From: Akkermansia sp.
GTDB taxonomy: Bacteria > Verrucomicrobiota > Verrucomicrobiia > Verrucomicrobiales > Akkermansiaceae
Assembly: GCA_017628435.1 (NCBI GenBank)
Contig: JAGBZE010000186.1
Location: 1 to 13,039 of the forward strand
Direction: 5' to 3'
Length of the DNA: 13,039 bases
Positions 5,937 to 13,035 of the stretch are shown piece by piece. The notes under the pieces are model-generated. The model did no database searches, was not told the origin of the DNA, and was given only the letters and a program-made list of their open reading frames with translations. The translations under genes were made by a program, and so were the position numbers. How positions within the stretch are numbered: position 1 is the first letter of the stretch; each line of letters opens with the position of its first letter.

Positions 5937-7589
5937 ATGCTTCCCTATCAGACCACTTCCCGTAAAGAAGATGGCATTGTCATCGTCGGTCTTGGCGGTG
6001 CCGGTGCCAGCATCCTGCAACGTTTCAGCGGCTCCAGCGCTGAGAATGTCCGCCTCTGCATCATGTCGTTGGATGAGCGCCTGGGGCGCGAGTGCGGCAA
6101 TGTGGAGTTTGTGCAACTTGGAGCCGGCCTGAACCATGGCCTGGGCTCTGGTGGTGATCCGGAGGTTGCTCGCATGGCTATTGAGGAAAGTGGCGGCCAG
6201 GTGGACGCGCTGCTGCGAGATTCCCGCCTGTTGGTCATGGTGGTGGGATTGGGTGGCGGTACCGGTTCCGGAGTGGCTCCTGTTTTGGCTCGCAAGGCTA
6301 AGGATGCCGGTATTTTTCTGGTGTCAGTTGTGGTGATGCCGTTTGGGTTTGAGGGCACACGGCGCCGCCGCCAGGCAGATGCGGCGCTGGAGGAAATTGC
6401 CGCTATTTCTGACATTGTATTCTGCTTTGAGAATGATTACATGGAAGACCTTTTCCGTAGTCGTACAGGTGCGCAGGCTGTGTTTGAGGAGGCCAATGCG
6501 CTGCTTTCCCAGGCTACGGCATCTGTGCCTCTGCTGGCCAACTCTCCGGGTATCATCAACATTGGTCTGGATGAGCTCGTGACAGCGCTGGATAACAATG
6601 ATTCCCGCTGCATTTATGGCGCGGGCAAGGGCTATGGGCCTAAGAGGGCTGAGGATGCTGCCCGCGCTGCGCTGGAATCTCCCCTGGTAGCCTATCATGG
6701 GGCCTTGAAGCATGCCCGCACTGTTATTGTACATGTGGCCGGCGGCAGCAATATGTCGCTTACGGAGCTGCGTGTGGCTATGGAAACCGTGCGCGAAGGC
6801 CTGGCCGGTGAAGATGTGGATATCTTCTTCGGTGCTGCAGTGAAGCCCCGCCTGGGCGAGGAGATGCGTGTGAGCATTATTGCTTCAGTGGATTATCGGG
6901 AGATGCAGGCTGCTATCATGGCAGAGCCTGCTGAAGAGGAAGAAGCGGAGCCGGAGGCCGAGCCGGTTGATGAAGCTGGCGATCTCGCCGCTGAGGAGGA
7001 GATTGAGGAAACAGAGGAGCCCTACGTTACAGAGGCTGAAGATGCAGCAGAGGAGGAATCCGGCGCACCGTTGCTGGAGCCGGATGATGAGTTTGTTCCG
7101 GAATCTCCCGTTGCAGTGCCTGTCCCGGCTGCTCAACCTCGCTGTGTGCCTGATCCCGAGCCTTTGCCTAGCTGGGAGCCTATTCCTGCGCCGGTGGCGA
7201 CTCCTGCAGCCCCTGCGGAGCCTAAATTTGCCCGTCAGGGAGAATTCAATCTGGATATGAACTTTGGTTCAGCAGCAGAGACTAATCAGTCCGACCTGAT
7301 GGGGCGCGTGGAGGATATGTTCGGTGATGATGACGAGCTGGAGCGCATGATGGCTGACCATACGCAGACAAGTGCCCGCCCTGCTCGCAATATTAACGTG
7401 TTCCCCAAGCGTGAAGTGGTGGCTGCCGAGGCTGAGCTTAATGAACGCGTGCGCAGCATGTTTGATGATGATGCGGATGATGACGCGCTGTCTTCGCCTT
7501 ATAGCCCTGCATCAGCTAAGGGAAATCAGTCCCGTGGCCCATTGGGATTCAACGATATGAGCGATATGTTCAATCCGCCCATGCCCTGA
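5937..7589 (+). CDS. ftsZ: Cell division GTPase FtsZ, divergent
   Basis: This tubulin homologue assembles the cytokinetic ring. At 550 residues it is longer than the usual 380-400. The GTPase core occupies about residues 12-325, with the tubulin signature GLGGGTGSG at 104-112 and the FEGTRRRR region at 138-145. Several key positions differ from E. coli FtsZ. The T1 loop reads GGAGAS (20-25) instead of GGGGNA. The T3 NTD is SLD (44-46). The T7 loop reads NIGLDEL (208-214) where E. coli has NVDFADV, so the two catalytic aspartates become Gly and Glu. Residues about 326-430 form a very acidic, proline-rich linker. The tail has a repeated RVxxMFxDD motif (457-465, 504-512) and ends in DMSDMFNPPMP, without the usual DIPxFL peptide. 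Position after ftsA supports a real division role. The start has no Shine-Dalgarno sequence. CATACT (5924-5929) lies 7 bases upstream of the ATG. Confidence 0.93.
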   Translation: MLPYQTTSRKEDGIVIVGLGGAGASILQRFSGSSAENVRLCIMSLDERLGRECGNVEFVQLGAGLNHGLGSGGDPEVARMAIEESGGQVDALLRDSRLLVMVVGLGGGTGSGVAPVLARKAKDAGIFLVSVVVMPFGFEGTRRRRQADAALEEIAAISDIVFCFENDYMEDLFRSRTGAQAVFEEANALLSQATASVPLLANSPGIINIGLDELVTALDNNDSRCIYGAGKGYGPKRAEDAARAALESPLVAYHGALKHARTVIVHVAGGSNMSLTELRVAMETVREGLAGEDVDIFFGAAVKPRLGEEMRVSIIASVDYREMQAAIMAEPAEEEEAEPEAEPVDEAGDLAAEEEIEETEEPYVTEAEDAAEEESGAPLLEPDDEFVPESPVAVPVPAAQPRCVPDPEPLPSWEPIPAPVATPAAPAEPKFARQGEFNLDMNFGSAAETNQSDLMGRVEDMFGDDDELERMMADHTQTSARPARNINVFPKREVVAAEAELNERVRSMFDDDADDDALSSPYSPASAKGNQSRGPLGFNDMSDMFNPPMP

Positions 7590-7608
7590 TTGGGCTGGAG
7601 TGCAGTTT

Positions 7609-7654
7609 TGCAGCAACAGGGGAACCATGATGGAATGGTTCCCTTTTTGCTGCA
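7609..7654 (+). terminator. Intrinsic terminator of ftsA-ftsZ
   Basis: A 9-bp stem (GGGAACCAT at 7620-7628 with ATGGTTCCC at 7635-7643) is followed at once by TTTTT (7644-7648). Outer arms TGCAGCAA (7609-7616) and TTGCTGCA (7647-7654) could pair in an alternative, longer structure. It lies about 30 bases after the ftsZ stop codon and separates the division genes from psd. Confidence 0.9.
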
Positions 7655-7667
7655 CGGAAATCCGAGC

Positions 7668-7696
7668 TTGTGTTAGAGCTGTGGCTATGGTATAGT
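7668..7696 (+). promoter_or_regulatory. Predicted psd promoter
   Basis: TTGTGT (7668-7673), a 17-base spacer and TATAGT (7691-7696) form a good sigma-70-type promoter just after the ftsZ terminator. Eight bases separate the -10 box from the psd ATG at 7705, so the predicted transcript starts about 0-2 bases before the start codon. Confidence 0.6.
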
Positions 7697-7704
7697 GGCC
7701 TTGT

Positions 7705-8610
7705 ATGGAAACACAGGGCATAACGTTTTACAACCGCTATACGGGGAAGATGGAGCAGGAGAAGGTGTTGGGTGAGGCCGCACTGCGGTGGGTGTATGGC
7801 ACTCCGCTGGGAAAGCTCAGCTTGCATCTGTTGATTAAGCGTGCCTTTTTCTCGCGCCTGATGGGGTGGATGAAGGATACCCGCAGCAGTGGCAACCCAG
7901 AGAAGCTGCGTGCCTTTGTGGAGGAGTACAATATCAAGATGGAGGACTATGAGCGCCCGGTGAACCAGTACTCCAGTTTCAATGACTTCTTCTACCGCAA
8001 GCTGGCAGAGGGAGCCCGCCCGCTCTGTGCTGCCGGGCAGGTGGCTCTGCCTGCCGATGCCCGCCACAGCGGCTGGCAGGATGCCTCGCAGATGAATAGT
8101 GCTTTTGTCAAGAATCAGCGATTTGATCTTCCTGCTCTGCTGGGGAGCACTGAGCTGGCCGAGAAGTATGCCCGCGGCACGGTGGTGTTATCCCGCCTCT
8201 GTCCAGTGGATTATCACCGTTTCCATTTCCCGGTGGCGGGTGTGCCGGAGGCTGCTGTGCGCATTCCTGGTCCGCTGGCCAGTGTTTCTCCCTACTGCCT
8301 GCGCCATAATCTGGCCTGGCTGTGGACGAATAAGCGTGAGCTGACCGTGCTGCATACTGATGAGGTGGGTGATGTGCTTTGCCTGGCCGTGGGTGCCACG
8401 GGCGTGGGTGCTATTTACCAGACCTATGAGCCCGGTAAGGCTGTGGAGAAAGGTGCCGAGCACGGTTATTTCGGTTTTGGCGGGTCTACGGTCATGACCT
8501 TCTTTGAACCGGGTCGTGTGAAGCTGGCAGACGATATTCTGGTGAATACGGCTAACTGCACTGAGACCTTTGCCCGCATGGGGGATGTGCTGGGCTCAGT
8601 GGTGGGCTAA
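7705..8610 (+). CDS. psd: Phosphatidylserine decarboxylase proenzyme
   Basis: Psd converts phosphatidylserine to phosphatidylethanolamine at the inner membrane. The proenzyme cleaves itself to form a pyruvoyl cofactor. This 301-residue sequence fits the Psd type with an N-terminal FYNRxTGKxExEKVxGE region (residues 8-24) and the FNDFFYRKLAEGARP motif (92-106). The catalytic Asp is probably D118 in ALPADAR, where most relatives have DG, so the Gly is replaced by Ala. The catalytic His is probably H171 in DYHRFHFP. The self-cleavage site is GYFGFGGSTV, which cuts between G260 and S261 and leaves a small C-terminal alpha chain of about 41 residues. It has its own predicted promoter after the ftsZ terminator. 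No pssA gene is visible next to it. Its TAA stop overlaps the stop codon of the convergent hydrolase gene. Confidence 0.92.
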   Translation: METQGITFYNRYTGKMEQEKVLGEAALRWVYGTPLGKLSLHLLIKRAFFSRLMGWMKDTRSSGNPEKLRAFVEEYNIKMEDYERPVNQYSSFNDFFYRKLAEGARPLCAAGQVALPADARHSGWQDASQMNSAFVKNQRFDLPALLGSTELAEKYARGTVVLSRLCPVDYHRFHFPVAGVPEAAVRIPGPLASVSPYCLRHNLAWLWTNKRELTVLHTDEVGDVLCLAVGATGVGAIYQTYEPGKAVEKGAEHGYFGFGGSTVMTFFEPGRVKLADDILVNTANCTETFARMGDVLGSVVG

Positions 8611-9491
8611 ATCATCAGGGCGTCAGTTTCAACCTCCGGCTCGGGCCAGATAGCCTCGCGCACCATGAAATCCTCCCAGCTGAGGAGGAGTTGTTCGAAG
8701 GTAGCCGGGTTTACATCGAATTGAGCGATGGTGTGATCCGCCGTGGGAGAAAGGATGAGCTCCACCTTGTTCCCGAGGCGCTCCCATTCATCGCAGAACC
8801 ACTGGCGCATTTCAAAGCCGAGCAGGGGATCCAGCATGCCGTGCGCGCAAAAAAGTGCCGGAAGCTTGCGGCGCAGCAAGGCGCAGGGGTTCACGCTGTT
8901 TGGATTCTGCACCTCGGCGTGGATGTTCAGCTGGCGTGCTTCCGGGGCATCTGTGTCCACTACGCCGCGGAAAATTGCCACACTGGCCGGTTGGAGCGGC
9001 AGAATGTCCTCCTTGTTGAACTGCCACCACTTCTTTTCCTGAATCATGGGTTGCATAGCGCAGTTGAGCGCCATGAGGCCGCCTGCATCTGCGCCGGCCA
9101 GGGTAATGCGGGATTCATCAATACCGAGACCGCCGGCATTGTGATGCAGCCATTTCCAGGCATCCAGACCATCGGTGATGATGTCCTGGGCGCTTACATT
9201 GTAGCGGGCGTGTGTACGGAACTCCGGCAGCAGGCAGACAATGCCGCGGTGGGCAAGATGCATGGCCCAGGAGACAAACTCCGTGCTGTATTCCAGAGCC
9301 CACATGCCGCCGCAGAAGAACATGACCGCCGGGGCAAAGGCCTCCGGCTGGTGCCCCTTGGGGGCAAACATGTGCATGCGCAGCGAAACGCCATCTGCAA
9401 ACCGTTTCCAGATGAAGGAGGGAGCCTGCTCCAGCATCTTGCGGTAACGGGCTTCACCTTCGCTTCTGGCGTTGCGTGAAAAAGGCGTCAT
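8607..9491 (-). CDS. Alpha/beta-hydrolase with Asp at the nucleophile position
   Basis: This 294-residue protein resembles the hormone-sensitive-lipase/acetyl-esterase side of the alpha/beta-hydrolase fold. VMFFCGGMWA (residues 56-65) sits where the family has its HGGG oxyanion motif. CLLPEFRTHARY (86-97) and LGIDESRITLAG (122-133) are typical strand and elbow segments. At the nucleophile elbow the sequence is GADAGG (133-138), where the usual pattern is GDSAGG, so D135 replaces the catalytic Ser. The codon is GAT. D221 in HGMLDPL and H253 in TADHTIAQFD fit the acid and the base. No signal peptide is seen. The frame opens earlier, to 9761, but that extension overlaps the divergent gene and is low in family features, so I use the ATG at 9491. 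The substrate is unknown. It could use an Asp nucleophile, as haloalkane dehalogenases and epoxide hydrolases do, or be inactive as an esterase. Confidence 0.8.
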   Translation of the reverse strand: MTPFSRNARSEGEARYRKMLEQAPSFIWKRFADGVSLRMHMFAPKGHQPEAFAPAVMFFCGGMWALEYSTEFVSWAMHLAHRGIVCLLPEFRTHARYNVSAQDIITDGLDAWKWLHHNAGGLGIDESRITLAGADAGGLMALNCAMQPMIQEKKWWQFNKEDILPLQPASVAIFRGVVDTDAPEARQLNIHAEVQNPNSVNPCALLRRKLPALFCAHGMLDPLLGFEMRQWFCDEWERLGNKVELILSPTADHTIAQFDVNPATFEQLLLSWEDFMVREAIWPEPEVETDALMI

Positions 9492-9503
9492 AATACGCAG
9501 CTG

Positions 9504-9532
9504 AGTATGCAATTTTCTTGTCAGGATTGCAA
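9504..9532 (-). promoter_or_regulatory. Predicted promoter of the hydrolase gene
   Basis: On the minus strand, TTGCAA (9532-9527), a 17-base spacer and CATACT (9509-9504) precede the ATG at 9491 by 12 bases, giving a predicted leader of about 5 bases. It overlaps the -35 box and spacer of the opposing promoter. Confidence 0.45.
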
Positions 9533-9546
9533 GCTTGATGTAGGTT
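9518..9546 (+). promoter_or_regulatory. Predicted promoter of the secreted protein gene
   Basis: TTGTCA (9518-9523), a 17-base spacer and TAGGTT (9541-9546) lie 10 bases before the ATG at 9557, predicting a leader of about 3 bases. The pair is interleaved with the minus-strand promoter of the hydrolase gene. Confidence 0.5.
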
Positions 9547-9556
9547 CTAATCAGCG

Positions 9557-10549
9557 ATGAACGTATTTTTTTCAATGATTTGTCTTTTGGGGGTATTGGT
9601 GGTTTCCGCTCAGCCGGTGCTGGCGGCTTCGGCGGATGCGACTGCGCAGCCCCGCTTCGGCATGCCTGATCAGAAGGCTGCCCGTGCCACGGCCGAACGG
9701 GTATACAGCACCTGGCGTATTGGTATGGTGCGCAAAGATGAGGCCGCCTGGCGCTCTGCAACGACCAGGTCTCGCCAGATGAGGGTTCGTAACCTCATTG
9801 TTTCCCAGAAGGGAGACTTTCCCTATGATTTCTTTCACGGCCAGCCGGATCCGCCCAGCCTGGATAAGTTTGCCTATATTGGGGCTATTACTGGAAATGG
9901 GAACCGCACACTGGCTGCCACATACATCGGGCGGGTACAGCTGGGGGATTCTACGCCTAGCGAGAACGCCTTTGTGCTGCTGTTTGTCTATGAGGACGGC
10001 AAGTGGAAGTTTGACCAGAGTCGCATGTTTAACCTGTCGCAGTTGCCCAGGGTGAAGGAACGCCTGCACAAGGGGGATTTGAATGTGCTGATGGAGCAGG
10101 ATGGTTTCCACCCATATAGCGAGGCTCCGGCGGTGCCGGCTGCTTGTGTGCGTCCGCAGCTGATTGGTAAGGTTTTTGTGGATGCTCCCGGTCGCAGTAT
10201 TGACATGAAGATTAATGGTGTTTCTGTTCACCGGTTTGAGGATGAACGCCGTGCCGACGTGGTCACGGGTGGCTTGAGACGCGGCCGCAACACCATCAGC
10301 TACACTATTAAGACGAATGAGAAATTGCCGCACCCCACGATGGCTATCGGCCTTTTTGTAATGCCTGAAACGCCGGGCAATCATCCGGTATGCGTGTTTG
10401 ACCACATTCTGGATGCAACAGATGTGGCCCGCGGCGGTGAATTCTCCTTTGAAATCCGTAATGAGAATATTGCCTCCATGAATCCGCGCTTCACGGGTAC
10501 GGCTCCGCAGCCGTTCCATGCGGTGCCGTTGAAAAAGAAACAGAAATAA
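9557..10549 (+). CDS. Secreted protein of unknown function
   Basis: I do not recognise a named family for this 330-residue protein. A signal peptide covers about residues 1-24 (hydrophobic core at 4-18, then QPVLAA), with no lipobox cysteine. It should be periplasmic or exported. Residues about 40-165 look like one alpha+beta domain. A helix (ARATAERVYSTWRIGMVRKD) and a run of strands ending in FVLLFVYEDGKWKFDQSRMF recall NTF2-like/SnoaL-type domains, which is a weak guess. Residues about 200-305 look like a beta-sandwich (KINGVSVHRF, GRNTISYTIKTNE, GEFSFEIRNE). The tail is basic (KKKQK). It has its own predicted promoter and terminator, so it is probably a single-gene unit, divergent from the hydrolase and convergent with the U32 gene. 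Confidence 0.72.
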   Translation: MNVFFSMICLLGVLVVSAQPVLAASADATAQPRFGMPDQKAARATAERVYSTWRIGMVRKDEAAWRSATTRSRQMRVRNLIVSQKGDFPYDFFHGQPDPPSLDKFAYIGAITGNGNRTLAATYIGRVQLGDSTPSENAFVLLFVYEDGKWKFDQSRMFNLSQLPRVKERLHKGDLNVLMEQDGFHPYSEAPAVPAACVRPQLIGKVFVDAPGRSIDMKINGVSVHRFEDERRADVVTGGLRRGRNTISYTIKTNEKLPHPTMAIGLFVMPETPGNHPVCVFDHILDATDVARGGEFSFEIRNENIASMNPRFTGTAPQPFHAVPLKKKQK

Positions 10550-10570
10550 GCAGGCTTCGACCTTTATCAG

Positions 10571-10599
10571 CGCCCCGGCTCTGCCGGGGCGTTTTATTT
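10571..10599 (+). terminator. Intrinsic terminator overlapping the U32 stop codon
   Basis: CGCCCCGGC (10571-10579) and GCCGGGGCG (10583-10591) form a 9-bp stem with a TCT loop, followed by TTTTATTT. It ends the plus-strand secreted protein gene 21 bases after its stop codon. The minus-strand U32 gene ends inside it: its TAA complement lies at 10594-10596, in the T tract. No T run follows on the minus strand, so it should terminate mainly in the plus direction. Confidence 0.88.
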
Positions 10600-13035
10600 C
10601 ATCTCGGTTACACCGATGCGGTCGAGCAAGTTAAGTTGCTGCATGAGTTTTTCTGCCTTGAGACGGCCTTGGAGCAGTGCGCGATAGCTTTCTATCAGCT
10701 CTCTGGTTTTCTCGGGCGTTTCATCCAGCAGCTCAATACGGAATTTGTTCAGACCGCAGCGGATGAGTGACTCTGCATAGCGGGCTGCAGACTGCGCCTG
10801 ACCGTTGAACATGGTATTGCGGCAGCCTTCGTCGCTGCGCAAGTAGTGCATGGCGTGGGCGCGATCCATGATACGCACTTTGTGGTGGTCGCAAGGTTGG
10901 CCGCAGTCCTTGAAGCTGTGCCCCTGGCTCAGGAATGTGCAGAAGACACAGTGCTCGGTGTGGAACATGGGGATGTGCTGGTGCAGCGTAAGTTCCAGTT
11001 CTCCGCCGCAGCCGCTGGAAAGCAGGTCTGCCAGTTGGCTTGCGTTCAAATCATAGGAAACAGTGCTGCGTTGCATGCCGAACTGTTTCCACAGCGCAAC
11101 GCTTTCCGGGTTGGCTGTGTTCAAGGAGAAATCTCCAACCATCGGAATTCCCTTCAGGCGGAACCAGTAGGCAGCGCCCAGGTTGCGTACCAACACACCA
11201 TCTGCACCGGCGGCGGTGATGTATTTGAAATAGCCTGCCTCGTGCGGCTTCATGATGCGCATGGTGGCTATCCAGAGCTCAATATCAGGGTGTTTAGATT
11301 TAATGTCTTTAGACACCTCTTCGTATTGGCGGATATTCTTGAAATCCAAATAGATGCGTTCTGCACCGGCGGCTGCGGCAGTGTAGGCTTGCTCGACTTC
11401 ACGGCAGAGAACAGAGAGCTGGTAACTCCCCGCGGCCTGAAGGGGAGGGAAGGGGTGTGTCCACCCTTGCCAGCATACGCCTTGACGGGTGGTTGCTGTA
11501 CCTTGCGGAAGTTTCTCCACGAGTTCGCGCCGCATTTTGTTAAGGATTGATACCGGGAGAATTAGATTCTTCTCTAAGGTGTAAGTACATTTGCCTAGGG
11601 AGAATCCGGTTCCGCCTAATCTGGAGAACTGCGTTTCGATGCTTTCCGGGGTGAGTGGGCGTTTTTCCGCGGGCTCCAGTGGTTGCCCGCTGCCCACGGT
11701 AATGCCGCGGCAGGTCGCGGTGAGTTGGGAACCGATGCGCCCTTCGAAATGGATATCGAGAGTCTGGCCAGGAGTGGAGGCTGCTTTACGCTCGAAGTTG
11801 CACCAGGAGTTGTGCAGGTATTTATCCAGAGCCGGGTCTGCCGTTTTCCAGAGTAACTGGCCGGGGCGCACGAAACGCCAGTCAATGCTGGATGCTTTAC
11901 CATGGAAGAAGAGACGGGAGCCCTGAACACGCCAGATACGGCCGCCCTGTTCCTCATTGCGATCCTTGCCCGCATCAATCACAAAGCCATCGCCCGGTGA
12001 AATGGGCATGGCCGGCAGGGTATCGAGTTCTACCCAACCTTCACCGCTGCGGACAATGCGGCCTGCAAGTGCGCCGCGTTTCTTGCCGAATCGGCCATGG
12101 GTGAGCATCGGGTGGTCAGTGCCGTCCAGCCAGCCGGTGGAGAAACCACGCGAGAATGCCATCTGCATGGCGTAGAGATCACGGGACCGGCGCTCTGCCT
12201 TGACCGGCACACCTGCCAGGGCTGCGTCCACCGCGTGGCGGTAGGCGCGGGTGGTTGCTGCTACGTATTCCGGGCTTTTGAGCCGGCCTTCAATCTTGAA
12301 GCTGTGTACCCCGGCGTCAATCATCTGCGGCACACGGTCAAGTGCGCATAAATCCTGCGGTGAGAATATATAGCGGCGCTCGCCCAGATCTCGTAGGCGG
12401 CCATCAACCTCCAGTTTGTAAGGCATGCGACAGGCCTGGGCGCATTCGCCGCGGTTGGCGCTGCGCTGTCCCAGTGTTTCGCTGGTCAGGCACTGGCCGG
12501 AGTATGCTACGCAGAGTGCGCCGTGGCAGAATACTTCAATGGGCTTAGTGGTGGCCTTGGCACAGGCTTCAATTTCGCGCAGAGAGAGTTCGCGAGAAAG
12601 CACGATCTGCTGCGGGTCAAAAAGTTCATCTACCAGACGCACAGCCTCCGGGCTGCTTACTGTCATCTGGGTGGAGATGTGGAGCTCCAGGTGCCAGCGC
12701 CCTTCCTTCCGATGCTGGGAGATGAGAGCGGCAAGTCCCATATCCTGCACGATGACTCCATCCACGCCAGAGGCATCGAGTGCATCCAGGTAAGCCACAG
12801 CCTGCTCGAATTCAGAAGGGAAGATAAGCACATTCATTGTCACATAACCACGAACTCCGTGGCTGTGCAGGAATGGCATGAGGGAGTTTAAATCCTCCCG
12901 CGTGAAATTATCTGCCCGCATGCGGGCGTTGAACTGATCCAGCCCGAAGTAGATGGCATCGGCCCCGTTGGCTACGGCTGCGCGCGCGCAGTCCCAGTTT
13001 CCTGCGGGTGCAAGTACTTCCGGCTTACGTTTCAT
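10594..13035 (-). CDS. U32 family (RlhA-like) protein with two barrel domains
   Basis: This 813-residue U32 protein resembles RlhA-type factors, which support hydroxylation of a 23S rRNA cytidine in E. coli. U32 members are annotated as peptidases, but several act on RNA or ubiquinone and carry an Fe-S cluster. The first barrel (about residues 5-275) starts with VLAPAGNWDCARAAV and holds the U32 signature around EVFCHGALCVAYSGQC (167-182). Its cysteines C175, C182, C198, C202 and C230 include the likely cluster ligands. A beta-rich DUF3656-like middle part lies around 385-510. Residues about 537-790 look like a second, degenerate barrel with its own cysteines C696, C699, C711, C715 and C738. 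At 813 residues it is longer than the roughly 650-670 of E. coli RlhA. The start is 4 bases from the window end, so upstream signals cannot be seen. The N-terminus looks complete. Confidence 0.85.
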   Translation of the reverse strand: MKRKPEVLAPAGNWDCARAAVANGADAIYFGLDQFNARMRADNFTREDLNSLMPFLHSHGVRGYVTMNVLIFPSEFEQAVAYLDALDASGVDGVIVQDMGLAALISQHRKEGRWHLELHISTQMTVSSPEAVRLVDELFDPQQIVLSRELSLREIEACAKATTKPIEVFCHGALCVAYSGQCLTSETLGQRSANRGECAQACRMPYKLEVDGRLRDLGERRYIFSPQDLCALDRVPQMIDAGVHSFKIEGRLKSPEYVAATTRAYRHAVDAALAGVPVKAERRSRDLYAMQMAFSRGFSTGWLDGTDHPMLTHGRFGKKRGALAGRIVRSGEGWVELDTLPAMPISPGDGFVIDAGKDRNEEQGGRIWRVQGSRLFFHGKASSIDWRFVRPGQLLWKTADPALDKYLHNSWCNFERKAASTPGQTLDIHFEGRIGSQLTATCRGITVGSGQPLEPAEKRPLTPESIETQFSRLGGTGFSLGKCTYTLEKNLILPVSILNKMRRELVEKLPQGTATTRQGVCWQGWTHPFPPLQAAGSYQLSVLCREVEQAYTAAAAGAERIYLDFKNIRQYEEVSKDIKSKHPDIELWIATMRIMKPHEAGYFKYITAAGADGVLVRNLGAAYWFRLKGIPMVGDFSLNTANPESVALWKQFGMQRSTVSYDLNASQLADLLSSGCGGELELTLHQHIPMFHTEHCVFCTFLSQGHSFKDCGQPCDHHKVRIMDRAHAMHYLRSDEGCRNTMFNGQAQSAARYAESLIRCGLNKFRIELLDETPEKTRELIESYRALLQGRLKAEKLMQQLNLLDRIGVTEMK

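Noticed and set aside
9492..9761. 90-residue N-terminal extension of the hydrolase
   Set aside because: It overlaps the signal peptide region of the divergent gene on the other strand and is basic and proline-rich, which suggests a frame shadow. The ATG at 9491 has a promoter just upstream.
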